From a virus, in the IMG/VR virus record IMGVR_UViG_3300020198_000019, positions 1-57,551 of that record: DNA of 57,551 nt; one strand, 5' to 3'. Shown here in pieces: positions 17,407 to 27,900 of this stretch (its first letter is position 1; every line of letters begins with the position of its first letter). A model generated the notes under the pieces. That model saw nothing but the letters and a program-made list of their open reading frames with translations, was not told where the DNA came from and searched no databases. A program made the translations under genes and the position numbers.

Positions 17407-19047
17407 ATGCCCTGGTCGTTCCCCGGCATCTCGTACCCTGCACAGATGCTGTACACACAACATGCAGGATTCGACGCGGACAAGGTTCAACTCCGCGCGT
17501 TGCCGCAGCCGACAAATTTCCCCACGTCAGGCACCTTAACCTTGGTGTGGGGTGCCACCACAATCACGCTACCGAATTGCGTTGTTGACGCCGGTACTTT
17601 CCGACTCACCGCCGATGGTAAGTTCTTGGACGTGATCTTGCTGGACAGGCGGGACCATTGGACACGCACGGCGACTATCAGTGCCGATTACAACCTGATG
17701 TTCGGCGGAACACGCGTAGCAGCTACGCAAAAGAATTTGCGACAGATCGCCCAAATACTTTTCGCGGCCATGGGTGAACCCTCCGCCAACGTGTCTGTTT
17801 TACCGACGAATGTTTACCCACGGGTTACGTTGAAGCAGGAGCAGCCTGTTGTCCACTTGCGAAAACTGTTGGAGGACCGAGGGTACACGGTCGTTCTTGG
17901 TTTTGATAACGAGCCGGTCAAAGTCGTTCGGCTTGGTCAGGGTGCGTCTTTGCCGACAACCGATGCGTTTTTGCGGACCGAGGGTTTGGACCCGAAGGTC
18001 GCCCCGAGATACGTGAGAACATTTTTTAAGGAGACGGTGCTGCAGTGCCGCTTGGCGCTGGAGGCGGTTGGGTTGGACACGGACGGGACGTGGAAACCAA
18101 TAGACAGCCTGTCGTACGCACCCGCCGGCGGGTGGGGTGGGGTGCAACCTTACTCGCTACAAGATGACGACAACACTATGTCGCGACCGGAGGAGGCTGG
18201 TTTTGTACGCCGCGCGTACAGAATCAAGGGGTTTGTCAACGACACCGCGGAACCCGCAAGTTGGTTGCTGCCGTACTTTGGCACTACCGTTCCCGGATTG
18301 GACTACATCCTGCCAATTGAGCAAGGGTTGTTGGAGAAGCAGACAATCCGCACATGGGACAACCGCGGGTGGCCCCGGGTATATGGTAAGTACACAAAAC
18401 GTTTGTGGACGCAGGACAGTACGCTTGACCCAAACCAAACCGTAAACACGGCGGTGACAGATAAGTATTCAGATTTCTTCCGGCTTGAGCATGAGTACGG
18501 CTTAGTGATATTCAACGAGCCGGTGTACTTATTCGAGGCGAACTACTACAAGCAGGCAGAACTGTATTTGGAGGCGACCGTACTGATAAGAGACCCGACG
18601 ACTTTTGCGAGGTACCAACACACAATCGACGTGGATGTCTACCCGCAGGGGAGTGGGTACGTGAACATCCCGGGCGACAACCGTCTGGAAGTCATAACTA
18701 CGTACTCTGGAAACCACGCAATCTCCGGAAACACCACAAACATTGCGGATTTGCAAACAGCGGCAGACACCAACGCAACATCCGCAGCAGGATTGTATAA
18801 CACAGACGCCACGCAAATGATCGTGTATAGCCAACCACAACTCGACCTCCGGTGCGACGGCTCTATACTGCAGGTGCAGCACGTGCTCACGTGCGGAGAG
18901 TTCGAGCATCAGCTCGACCGAACAGTGGCGTCAAAAAATTGGGAATTCGACCGGGGCATACCGACCAGACGAGAACGTCGTGTGGCGGCAAGGGCGGATT
19001 TCTCCAACACTGCTATCGCGTCAGAGAGGGTTGTTGTCGATGGATAA
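17407..19047 (+). CDS. Tail hub / baseplate hub-like protein
   Basis: 546 aa. DRRDHWTRTATISADYN, followed by NLRQIAQILFAAMGE and then VVHLRKLLEDRGYTVVLG, is the order seen in hub proteins of siphophages and T4 gp27-like barrels: a domain closing a barrel, a short helix, then a second barrel domain. The C-terminal third is beta-rich with an Asn/Thr run. It ends inside the next start. Called from pattern and position, not from catalytic motifs. Confidence 0.5.
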   Translation: MPWSFPGISYPAQMLYTQHAGFDADKVQLRALPQPTNFPTSGTLTLVWGATTITLPNCVVDAGTFRLTADGKFLDVILLDRRDHWTRTATISADYNLMFGGTRVAATQKNLRQIAQILFAAMGEPSANVSVLPTNVYPRVTLKQEQPVVHLRKLLEDRGYTVVLGFDNEPVKVVRLGQGASLPTTDAFLRTEGLDPKVAPRYVRTFFKETVLQCRLALEAVGLDTDGTWKPIDSLSYAPAGGWGGVQPYSLQDDDNTMSRPEEAGFVRRAYRIKGFVNDTAEPASWLLPYFGTTVPGLDYILPIEQGLLEKQTIRTWDNRGWPRVYGKYTKRLWTQDSTLDPNQTVNTAVTDKYSDFFRLEHEYGLVIFNEPVYLFEANYYKQAELYLEATVLIRDPTTFARYQHTIDVDVYPQGSGYVNIPGDNRLEVITTYSGNHAISGNTTNIADLQTAADTNATSAAGLYNTDATQMIVYSQPQLDLRCDGSILQVQHVLTCGEFEHQLDRTVASKNWEFDRGIPTRRERRVAARADFSNTAIASERVVVDG

Positions 19048-19672
19048 CACCGTTTCCACATCACGCCCTCGCGCTGCTACGGAGTACGCCATTCGGTTCT
19101 GGAACCGATCGGGTGAAACAATACCTCCGCACGGGGTTGTTAGCCTGCGAGAGAACGGCACAAACGGAATCTCTCGCGGTAGAAAACCGATCGCGGGGTC
19201 TTCCTTACACTTGGTGAACGGCCCGCGAGAAGTGGCCGCCAACAAGTACGGGGAGCTGTTTTTGTGGAACACCCCGAGGCGGGTAAAAATTATCGGAGCC
19301 CCTGACGTAGGCTCGCTTGTTGGCCCTATTCCGGGGTCTTGGGGGGTGGGCCGGGGCGGTGGCGGATTCCGTGTTTTGTTCCAGCCGGCAGCGGCGAACA
19401 CTACCGCGGTTGTCATATTCACCGGCGAAGCGACCCCGCGTTTTTTGGCAAAATTGGATGGCAACCTGCCGGCAGCGGCAAATCCGGCAACGACGCCCGG
19501 GACAGCAGTGGCTTCCGTGTGGCGAAGAACGCCGGGAGGCATCTTCGAAGACAGTGGAGATAACGTCAACGTCGTCAACCGGATGAGAAACATATCTGTT
19601 ATCTCCGGCGCGTGGGTCGAAGTCCACGAGGTTGACGGGGAGTTTCGATTGTACGTAGCGGATTGTGGGTGA
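19040..19672 (+). CDS. Tail-associated hypothetical protein
   Basis: 210 aa, small beta-rich protein. The chosen ATG has GAGAGGG nine bases upstream and overlaps the hub stop by eight bases. Earlier in-frame starts would lie deep inside the hub gene. A Gly-rich loop (GVGRGGGGFRVLFQP) separates two beta halves. Probably a tail-tip or fibre-anchoring component, by position. Confidence 0.55.
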   Translation: MDNTVSTSRPRAATEYAIRFWNRSGETIPPHGVVSLRENGTNGISRGRKPIAGSSLHLVNGPREVAANKYGELFLWNTPRRVKIIGAPDVGSLVGPIPGSWGVGRGGGGFRVLFQPAAANTTAVVIFTGEATPRFLAKLDGNLPAAANPATTPGTAVASVWRRTPGGIFEDSGDNVNVVNRMRNISVISGAWVEVHEVDGEFRLYVADCG

Positions 19673-19675
19673 GCC

Positions 19676-21100
19676 ATGCAACTCGGTCGGTGCTGTAAGT
19701 GCAACAGCAACCCACTCACCGCGTGCATGTATCGACACTTACGTGCTGTCGGACCGTTGCCGCCGGAGTTGGGGTACGACACCGGGTTGTACGGGTGGGG
19801 TACTTTCACCTTGCGCCGTCCGGTCCAGCAGTACGGGGAGTTGGAGAAATACGCCAACCGCGTCGGGTATTACCTAACAATACCTCCAACCGCCGTACCG
19901 TTGGCAGGGGTCATATATGTCACGGCACAACCGTTCAGGTACGCCCTGCATTCTTGGGGTGAAGGTTTTTACGGCTCTTTGCAAAGGCAAGATAGCCCTG
20001 ACTTTTTTCCTGGGTACACTACTGTAGCAAGCAGGCACCCTCAGCCTTTTAACCACATAAGAGCACTAAGCAGTATGGGTAGCGGCTTGCTCCCGGACGC
20101 TGCCGACGTATCTCCTTTTCAAGTAGTCCCGCCGACAAATAAGTTTTTGGACTCTCAAGCAAACCACATCTTGAGTTTTCAGTCGGAAGGGCTGGCTTTT
20201 TCCCCGTTCTACAACAATTGGCTGGCTGCAGGTTTGTCGTTCCCGCAACTAGGCCAAGTGTATATTAACATAAAGGGCGTACAACAACTGCAGGCAACTA
20301 TACAAAACGGTATGACGAAAGGTAGGGTTTGGGTAAACGGTGTCGATGTAACCGGGGTAGTGGATTTAACATCTCCTCCGTTTGGTGGCACCGGATGGAC
20401 TGGCGTTCCGGTAAATCTATCAAGCGTTAGGGATGCAGAGGTATGGTTAGATTTGTGGCATACTGCTACAATCAAGCTGGCTGCCGGCGGCGGAGGGCCA
20501 ATAGACCAAATCGGATACATCGGGTCGTGGCCGGGCGAAAACATAGTATCGATCGGTAAACACAACCTGACAAATTCTTTTCAGGGTCTCCGCTTGACAA
20601 CAAGCGGCAACACTGTCGGGGGGTCCACAGAGTTTGTTGTCGGCGTGTCCGGGTTTGGGCCTTCAGGCTATTACCAAAACACGGGCCGTTCGGAAACGTT
20701 TGGCAACCCGGGCTTTTCAAGCCTTACGTACAACCAAGGTGAAGGATTTCTGCTTACAGCAAACGCCGAGATACCGTGCATTCGGGTAGTAAAGCCGATA
20801 CCCGGTGCCGTGAACGGGTCCTTGGCAAAAAGGGTTGTGTGGTACATGCCGCAGAACAACGACAAGTACGATCCTGTCGTTATGCCAAACGGTGTTTCCC
20901 ACAAACCCGGGCTGTGGAGCCAAAACGCCCCTACAACGTTCGTGCCTTACGGGTACGGTTTTCGGTACCAACAGTCATTAAATTCGTCTCCGACACAGTG
21001 GCTCGACTTCAAAAGCTCTGGCGATACTCCGCCGCAGTGGTCACCAGGTGACGCCGTTTACTCTGATTTTCCAACGTCCATTTTAGTGAGCCCCCCGTAA
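19676..21100 (+). CDS. Structural hypothetical protein, cysteine-containing N-terminus
   Basis: 474 aa. CCKCNSNPLTAC near the start could bind a metal or form disulfides. The rest is a Gly/Ser/Tyr-rich beta protein with jelly-roll-like spacing, as in tail-tip adhesins. The AT content from about 19980 to 20700 looks slightly higher than in its neighbours. Its stop shares one base with the next ATG. Confidence 0.55.
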   Translation: MQLGRCCKCNSNPLTACMYRHLRAVGPLPPELGYDTGLYGWGTFTLRRPVQQYGELEKYANRVGYYLTIPPTAVPLAGVIYVTAQPFRYALHSWGEGFYGSLQRQDSPDFFPGYTTVASRHPQPFNHIRALSSMGSGLLPDAADVSPFQVVPPTNKFLDSQANHILSFQSEGLAFSPFYNNWLAAGLSFPQLGQVYINIKGVQQLQATIQNGMTKGRVWVNGVDVTGVVDLTSPPFGGTGWTGVPVNLSSVRDAEVWLDLWHTATIKLAAGGGGPIDQIGYIGSWPGENIVSIGKHNLTNSFQGLRLTTSGNTVGGSTEFVVGVSGFGPSGYYQNTGRSETFGNPGFSSLTYNQGEGFLLTANAEIPCIRVVKPIPGAVNGSLAKRVVWYMPQNNDKYDPVVMPNGVSHKPGLWSQNAPTTFVPYGYGFRYQQSLNSSPTQWLDFKSSGDTPPQWSPGDAVYSDFPTSILVSPP

Positions 21101-21942
21101 TGGCAATCTCCGCAGGACTGTCTTCGTCTTGGTGGACAGCATCGGACTGGCTTAACCCTGCCAGCCCAACGTTTTCTTTGGCAGGCTCTGGCTCCGTCGA
21201 GTACGCGTGGTCCGCAGGGACCCCACCATCGACGTTTCCCGGAAGCCCTCTTGTATCTCCAAACGCGTACGGTATGTACGCACCGATCGCCGGAGTCACG
21301 CTCTACCTGCGAGTTGTCTCGGGAACAGCGACCATCTACTACGACAAGGCGGACGGCCCGACGTTCTCCGCGTCGTTGTCAGGTAACGCGTTTTCCGGAG
21401 GGGCGGGTAGCGATACTGGGTGGGTGCAGACGCCGACGCCGTCTGTCGGCTACGATAACGTTACTACGAGAGCGGCGGCAAACCCGTACGAGTTTGTGAC
21501 ATACGCGCATATACCGGCGACGGGTTTATCGGCTTCCGACACGATCGCGTTCGCGATCGCTGTTCTAAACGCCAGTTGGTTTGTGCCGGGCAGGACGATC
21601 CGTATACGGGCACTGAAGTACGCAGCGGACCAATCAGGGTCTATCAGTAGCTGGTCGTCTTTGATGGCAAAGACGCTGACCACGGCGTACGCTGACTGTG
21701 TGACAAACACCACCCCCTTTATGACTTTTGACATTAAATCGATCCTGAATGAGCTGCAAGCTGTATCGGGGTGGTCGACATCGTCGCCGGTGCAGCTCCT
21801 TATTCGCGACATCGGGTCTGCGGCTGCGGGATTAGACACTCGGGCGGTTCTTGACTTGTCTGCTGTTGGTGCCCGGATGGCGATAACGTTGTCCTCCGGC
21901 GGTGGGCCGACACCACCAGACCCGGGTTTAGGCGGACCCTGA
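21100..21942 (+). CDS. Putative carbohydrate-binding-like tail protein
   Basis: 280 aa. The motif order (YEFVTYAHIPATGLSASDTI, then RTIRIRALKYAA, and FDIKSILNELQAVSGW) resembles beta-sandwich modules of the DNRLRE/carbohydrate-binding kind found in virion and secreted proteins. The C-terminus is a Gly/Pro tail. Adhesion or structural support in the tail is likely; no enzyme motif is present. Confidence 0.45.
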   Translation: MAISAGLSSSWWTASDWLNPASPTFSLAGSGSVEYAWSAGTPPSTFPGSPLVSPNAYGMYAPIAGVTLYLRVVSGTATIYYDKADGPTFSASLSGNAFSGGAGSDTGWVQTPTPSVGYDNVTTRAAANPYEFVTYAHIPATGLSASDTIAFAIAVLNASWFVPGRTIRIRALKYAADQSGSISSWSSLMAKTLTTAYADCVTNTTPFMTFDIKSILNELQAVSGWSTSSPVQLLIRDIGSAAAGLDTRAVLDLSAVGARMAITLSSGGGPTPPDPGLGGP

Positions 21943-21949
21943 CAGCCTC

Positions 21950-21978
21950 TGGACACTGCCTGTTTCGGTTGGTACACT
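21950..21978 (+). promoter_or_regulatory. Sigma70-type promoter candidate
   Basis: TGGACA (21950-21955), a 17-bp spacer, then TACACT (21973-21978), 33 nt before the next start. It lies in the 69-nt gap after the tail genes and would drive the two giant internal proteins. Confidence 0.5.
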
Positions 21979-22011
21979 GCGAAAAACCGTTTCCCTTATT
22001 TGGAGTTTGGC

Positions 22012-24930
22012 ATGCCTCCGCGACCGATCACTATGCTTCTGCCTGTTCCCGGAGGCGCCAGTCCGCCTAGACCACCGGTCAATGCTGCAGGTAAAGCCGT
22101 AAGCAAGGCTGCAGGTAAAGCCGCAAGCGGGGCCCCGCCAGCACCCAAAACCGGCACACCAAAGAAGGCGGCGAAGTCTGCCAGTACTCCCGCCTCAACA
22201 CCGGCGCCAAAACCCGCCACACCAAAGAAGGCGGCGAAGAAAACCCCGCGATCGCAGACAGCCTCGAAGGAACTGACCGAGGCCCAAATCCAAGACAAAT
22301 ATGCGATCAACATGCCCGGGAACCCAAGTCTCGATTTGAGCAATCCGGTCCAGCCGCCGACATCTGTCGCTCCGGTACCGCCTAGGACAACACCGGCACC
22401 AACGCCTGCGCCGGTATCTCGTCAAACTAATAGCCGCATGCTGGATTTCTTCAAAAACGCGCAGGGTTCATCCCGCAGTACTTCCGTCGACATGAGCAGC
22501 CCTGTTGATTCGGCAGCACCAGCACTGGCCGGTCAAACCCAAGGACAAGACGTTTTTGGCTTTGGTCGTTCCGTGCAAAACTACTTACAAAGACCGCAGA
22601 GTAACCCTGTCGCACCAGCACCAGCACCAGCACCAATGCCTGCGCCGGCAATGGCACCAGCACCAGCACCACCGCTAGTACCGCGTTTTGGGGGGCGGGG
22701 TGCTGCTTCGTCGCCCCCGGCAATGGCCCAAACGTACGGTCCGCCAGCACCACCGCCACGAAGCTACGCCCCTGGGATTCCGCTGCCGAGCGGGGCGAGA
22801 ACGTCCTCAGCGGGTTTCGTATCGCCGTATGGCGGTCCGGCAGGGGATTTCAACATGGACTTTAACCCTCTGCGGGATCTTGCTGACCTTGCAAGGTCGA
22901 GCAACGTAGGGGAAAGGGCCGCTTTGCTTGGCACAGGCGCAGCCGTTGCCGCCGGGGCGTACGGTTTATCGGGCGGTTCTCGTAACCCGGCGCAAACCGC
23001 CGAAACGCCTGGGCAGACATCCGCAAGGTTGCAGAAACTGGTGGAGTTTGGCAACACGTTGAGCGGCCAACCGCGTCAGGTATTATCTTCGGTGCCTTCG
23101 ATGCCTATGGTACCGCAACAGGGGTCGCTTCAGGGTTTGAGCCAAAACCCCGGGCCTCGTGAACAGTCTATTGCTTCCGGTAGCAACCCTTTGACGGGTA
23201 CCTCTCCCGCACCTGTATCGCAGTCTTTGTCTGGCGAAGATTATCGACCGAGGTTCTTGGGCTCATTCGAATCCAATACGCAGGCAGTACCCGGAGCCGA
23301 GCGGGTCTCCTTTTCTTACACCCCTCCCGAGCGGCGGGCTCCGCACCTTTTATCTTTGGGTGCGTTTGGGGGTCCGGCTGCAGGTCTAGCCAGTGCCGTC
23401 CAGACAGGTCAAAACCTGGCAGGGTTTGCTGAGGAGGACTTGCGTAGGGGGGTGTATAGAAGCACAAGAGCAACCCCGGTCGGACAACGCCCGCAAGTTA
23501 CGCCACCCCTCGGACAAGCCCCATACCCGCCGGCGGACACCATCGACGCCCTGGTTTCCCAGTCTCGCTTAGCCAATCCAATACCTCAACAGGGTGGAGT
23601 ATATCCGCTCGCTCCTCCGCAAGGGGAGTATCCCGCCGTTGCGGGAGCGAGAGCAGAAGCAAGCAATCGGTACGACACCCGAACACGCCTGGGCGGAGAG
23701 TTTACCCCCGGCACAGACGCCGTCGGGGCTGACCAGATGGCACGCATCCGGGCAAACGAACAGTATCGCCAAGGCTCTATGACCACACCGGGCGGGCTCG
23801 TTAGCCGGTTTGGGCGTGGCGGTCCAATGGGGTTGGATGCTCTGGCAATGGCTGATGCCGAGAGGCAATATGAACAGCAAGCCCGTCTGCAGGCCCGAGT
23901 ACGGGCGGATCAGGACTTGATCAACGCGTCTAACCCGCTGACTGAACAAGGTGCGGCAAACGTTTCGCAGGGGTTCATACCCGCTGCGACGGATGACCCG
24001 TTCCAACGTCAGAGCCGAACGTTTGCTTTTCAGCGGGAAGCCAACAGGTCAGCGGCCAACCCTCTCGGCACAACCGGCACAAACCAGCTCGGCATGCTGC
24101 GCATGATGCAGGCTCAAGCCGCAGCGCAGGGTGGATCGTTGAGTGAGGGGGACGAGGCAACACTCAAAGCTCTGAAGAGTCAACAGGAAGCACGGGATAG
24201 GATTAAACAAAGCTCGGAACGGCGTGAGCTGGTGCGCGATGCCTTACGAGAGCGGGGTAACCGAAGAGAGGACCAGGCCTTTTCGCGATACCTCAAGCAG
24301 GGGTACAGCCCGACAGATCCGTTCCTACAGCAGAGGTTCCCGGGCGCTGTGCAGCGGTGGGCGGATAGGTTGCCTCCGGGCCAGCGAAAACTGTACGGGT
24401 ACGACGATCAGGCCGGTGCTTCGCAGGACATGACGAGCCCGCTGAACGAGGTCACAGTCGGGGGCCAAGTATCTCCCGATCAGGTGTTGGAGGCAAACAC
24501 GTTTATTCAGGCGGTACACGACCCGACACAGTCTTTGGACAGCATCCCCGGCGGCGCAGTGTTTGACGCCATAGCGACCCGCTCTCGTGTTGGACGTGAA
24601 TACCTTGATGTAAGCACCATAAACGCTCAGTTGGAGCAGGGTTTAGCGGACGACTTGATGCGTACGCCCGGGTCTTTGGTTTTGGGGGTGGATGAACTGA
24701 AGGCGTTAAAAACGTACGCCCAAGCTAACTATGCTGCCGGAGGACTTCAGCAAGAGGCAATCGATTCGTCGCCGGCTCTAGTCGCTTTGCTGGGGGTTGA
24801 TTTAGACGGGCTTTCTCTTCCAGAGGTTATGCAGAAAATGCGAGAGACCGCGGCGAAATACAAGCAGAGAACAAAAGGTATCCCATCTGACGGTATGAGC
24901 TACGAAGGCACCGGCGCAACGCTTTTCTGA
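22012..24930 (+). CDS. Large disordered internal virion protein (putative)
   Basis: 972 aa. I choose the ATG at 22012 (GGAG six bases upstream) over a TTG 12 nt earlier. Residues ~20-85 are Lys/Ala/Pro repeats (TPKKAAKSAS, TPKKAAKKTP) strikingly like the tail of histone H1. Residues ~200-225 are an Ala-Pro run (PAPAPAPAPMPAPAMAPAPAP). The C-terminal 250 residues are charged and helical, with RDRIKQSSERRELVRDALRE. Low complexity plus size suggest an unfolded protein packed with the DNA or ejected into the host. A tape-measure role cannot be excluded. Confidence 0.55.
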   Translation: MPPRPITMLLPVPGGASPPRPPVNAAGKAVSKAAGKAASGAPPAPKTGTPKKAAKSASTPASTPAPKPATPKKAAKKTPRSQTASKELTEAQIQDKYAINMPGNPSLDLSNPVQPPTSVAPVPPRTTPAPTPAPVSRQTNSRMLDFFKNAQGSSRSTSVDMSSPVDSAAPALAGQTQGQDVFGFGRSVQNYLQRPQSNPVAPAPAPAPMPAPAMAPAPAPPLVPRFGGRGAASSPPAMAQTYGPPAPPPRSYAPGIPLPSGARTSSAGFVSPYGGPAGDFNMDFNPLRDLADLARSSNVGERAALLGTGAAVAAGAYGLSGGSRNPAQTAETPGQTSARLQKLVEFGNTLSGQPRQVLSSVPSMPMVPQQGSLQGLSQNPGPREQSIASGSNPLTGTSPAPVSQSLSGEDYRPRFLGSFESNTQAVPGAERVSFSYTPPERRAPHLLSLGAFGGPAAGLASAVQTGQNLAGFAEEDLRRGVYRSTRATPVGQRPQVTPPLGQAPYPPADTIDALVSQSRLANPIPQQGGVYPLAPPQGEYPAVAGARAEASNRYDTRTRLGGEFTPGTDAVGADQMARIRANEQYRQGSMTTPGGLVSRFGRGGPMGLDALAMADAERQYEQQARLQARVRADQDLINASNPLTEQGAANVSQGFIPAATDDPFQRQSRTFAFQREANRSAANPLGTTGTNQLGMLRMMQAQAAAQGGSLSEGDEATLKALKSQQEARDRIKQSSERRELVRDALRERGNRREDQAFSRYLKQGYSPTDPFLQQRFPGAVQRWADRLPPGQRKLYGYDDQAGASQDMTSPLNEVTVGGQVSPDQVLEANTFIQAVHDPTQSLDSIPGGAVFDAIATRSRVGREYLDVSTINAQLEQGLADDLMRTPGSLVLGVDELKALKTYAQANYAAGGLQQEAIDSSPALVALLGVDLDGLSLPEVMQKMRETAAKYKQRTKGIPSDGMSYEGTGATLF

Positions 24931-24943
24931 TAGCCTTTATCAG
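24927..24943 (+). other. Small hairpin at the stop/start junction
   Basis: CTGATA, GCCTT loop, TATCAG: a perfect 6-bp stem that includes the stop codon of the 972-aa gene and ends 11 nt before the 1842-aa gene. No T-run follows. It might reduce read-through or tune translation. Confidence 0.3.
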
Positions 24944-24954
24944 GCAGTAACGTA

Positions 24955-27900
24955 ATGGCCACGATTCGCGAACTGTTATCTCGGGCGCCTGCGGCTGGCG
25001 TAAGCCAGCCGCAAACCTCGGCAGACGATACAGTACCGGGACTGCTCTCGCAGATTGGGTCCACCGGCCTCGGGGCCGTCGCGACTGTTGGCAATTTCCT
25101 GGACCTGCCCGGCAGCTCTGTGCGCGACCTGCTTGCCGGCGAAAACCCGGTCGATCAATGGCTCACGCCTTTCAGCGCAGAGAACCGCGTCAGCGGTCGC
25201 GACCTGCTCGAGCGGTACGGGATGCGGGCTAACCGGGAAACCGGTATCCTCGGTTGGCTGAAAGACCCCGGCGAAGGCCTGCGGGATTTGGCGGGGTTTG
25301 CTGCCGAAGTCCTGACAGACCCGTTCGGGCCGGTGGGGGGAGCCCTTGCGAAAGTCACTGGCTTAACCCGTGCCATGCAGACCGCACGTACTGCTGCAAC
25401 CGCGGCGCAGCGAGCACAAGTGCCGCTGATCCTGCAGCGTATGCCGAAGATGTCTCGACCCGAACAGACACTGCACCCGTTGGTGTACGGTCTCGGCGCC
25501 GCGGCTAAGGCGGCGTTCGACCCCCTGTCGCCAACGGGGCGGGATGCTCTGGCGACGGCGTTCAAAAGCGTGAAGGGTAGAGCACGGGCTGTGTTCGACA
25601 AATACGGCTGGGGCGTCACCGATCCGTTGATACAAGATGTTGCGGCAATGACCCGCGAAAGTTTCCGGGCGATATCAGATAAAGAGACCGCAGACATTGC
25701 GGGCTTTTTCTTGCAGACCGAACGGCAGTACGGACTGAAGTTCCGCACAGACGACGCCGTGGACTTCCGGGTTCCCGGAAACGAATTTGTTGAGGGATCT
25801 CCTGCGAGGGTTGAGGCAAACAAGCGAGCTGTCCGAAACTATCTGGAAAACCCAGAGTACAGAGATGCGGTGAACGCTGCCTTGGGGCCAACACCGGCGT
25901 CTGGAAAATCCCTGCCGTTCGTGCCGTTTGATAACCGGTCCACGTTTGACACTGGCGACTATGTGACGTTTGTTGGGTCCTCGGATTTGCGGCAGGTGGA
26001 GTCCAGCCTCCGACTACCTGATGGCCGTTGGCGTGTTCGGCTGCGGGGCTCTGCGGATGAGGTTGACCCGGAAAGATTGGTCGCCAAGTTTCGTGCAATG
26101 GATGTTCTGCTTCCCGCAGAAGCGTATCGATTCCTCGACAGGGTGATAGCGAAGAACGCGGCGGCGCGGGCCGAAGCGGTAGACGCCGGATGGAACGTCC
26201 CCGACCTGTACGACCCGTACATAGAGCACATGCCGCGACAAAAGTCGGACGTAACGCGAACCGGTGAGGTACTGACAGGGCAGTCCCCGCAAAGTTTTGC
26301 CAAACCCCGGCAAGGCGTTGCCCAGGCTTTGCAGGTATCGGGCGGGCGGGAACAACTGTTGTCCGGGTTTCGAGAAGGCACGCCGGGGGTTGAAAAACTT
26401 TTTCGCGATCCCGAGTTTGAGCAAATCGTCCGGGAGTACTTGCCTCCGAGCCAAGGCGGGACCGGCACGCTGGTGTCAGACCCGACACTGGATTCGCCTT
26501 CCCGCGTAAACGACATCGGCGGTATGCCCGTGGTCGGTCGCAAGCACGTCGAGGATATTGCCGACCTGTTGGGCAAAGACCCCGATGAGTTGTGGGCAGA
26601 GCTGTGGGAGTTGGCCGGCGACCGACGCCCGGACCGGTTTGTCGGGCAGCCCTACTCCGGCCCCCTCGGGCCAATGTTCTCCGTGTCTGACAAAGGTTTG
26701 TGGGACGGGGTCAGCTCGTCATACCCAACAACTGCGGCGTTTGTACCTCCGTCGATATTGCCGACAAGCACCGAGGTTGTACTCAACCCGGGCGAGATGT
26801 TTTCCATCTCCGCGTCAGGGGCATTTCCTCTGTACCGAGCGATCACTCCCGACTCTTCCGACGTTGTTGACGCCTACCTTGCAGCACTGCGAAAATCTCC
26901 CAGCTACTTCAGCGCTAAGGGGATATCCTCTGTACGTGCGGTTGACGTGCCCGCAGGTGTCGGCGACGTCATATACCGCAGGCTGGGCTTTGACCCGCTG
27001 CCGGCCCGCTCCGGTTTAGCCGGGCATGAGGACTGGGTCAAGTCAGTACATAACAACCCGGTTGGTCAAATCACCTCGACGGTCGACAAACGCTTTGTGT
27101 TTCCGATGGCGTTGGAGCGGGGTCTGTACGACAAAGTCATCGCCCGATACCTCGACCGGTTGCATACTCAAGGCGTGCCGGTGCTGCCGCACTCGGCTAT
27201 GACGCAATTTGTGTTTGGCCGGACGGCAATGTTCAATCATATCAACAGCCCCCGCCTGACGGGTGCAGCGTCAACGCCGGTTTTACCGAGCGTGTACCTG
27301 GACCACTACATCCCAGACCCGGCAACAGGTCTCGCAGCACCGGTCGCCATAAGCCACACGCTGACGCCGGGTGCAAGTACCACAACGCCTTGGAACACTA
27401 TCCCGTCCAGCACGGACCCCGCGTTTTTGAGCTGGGCTACCGTGAACGGAGTGAACCTGTCTTCTCCGGACATGGTCACTTTACTGGCTAAAATAGACCG
27501 CAAAGTGGACCCCGACGCTATCGGGTACTACGGGATGCACAAAGGGCGACCGTACGTTGTGCAGCCCGCGCTTCGCCCGCGGATTACGCACCCTGCGATA
27601 ATGGGGCACCTCAACGCCAGGATGGATACTCTGACAAAAGAGAACCCTTTACTGCAGACGGATATTGTGCAGGATAGGTTCGAGTCGCTCATCGGCAGTA
27701 AGTACGGATCTGCGGGATTGGTTGATGAGTGGATGGCGGTGCCGGATAATACCACGAAGGGTTTTATCGCCCGCAACGCGGACGGTACGCCGCTGAAAAA
27801 CCAATCTGACGCCCTGCTATCGATGTCGCGACCGCATTGGGGGCGTGCCGTAACCTCCGTCATTGACTTGTGGGATAAGACACAGCGCACTATCGCCGGC

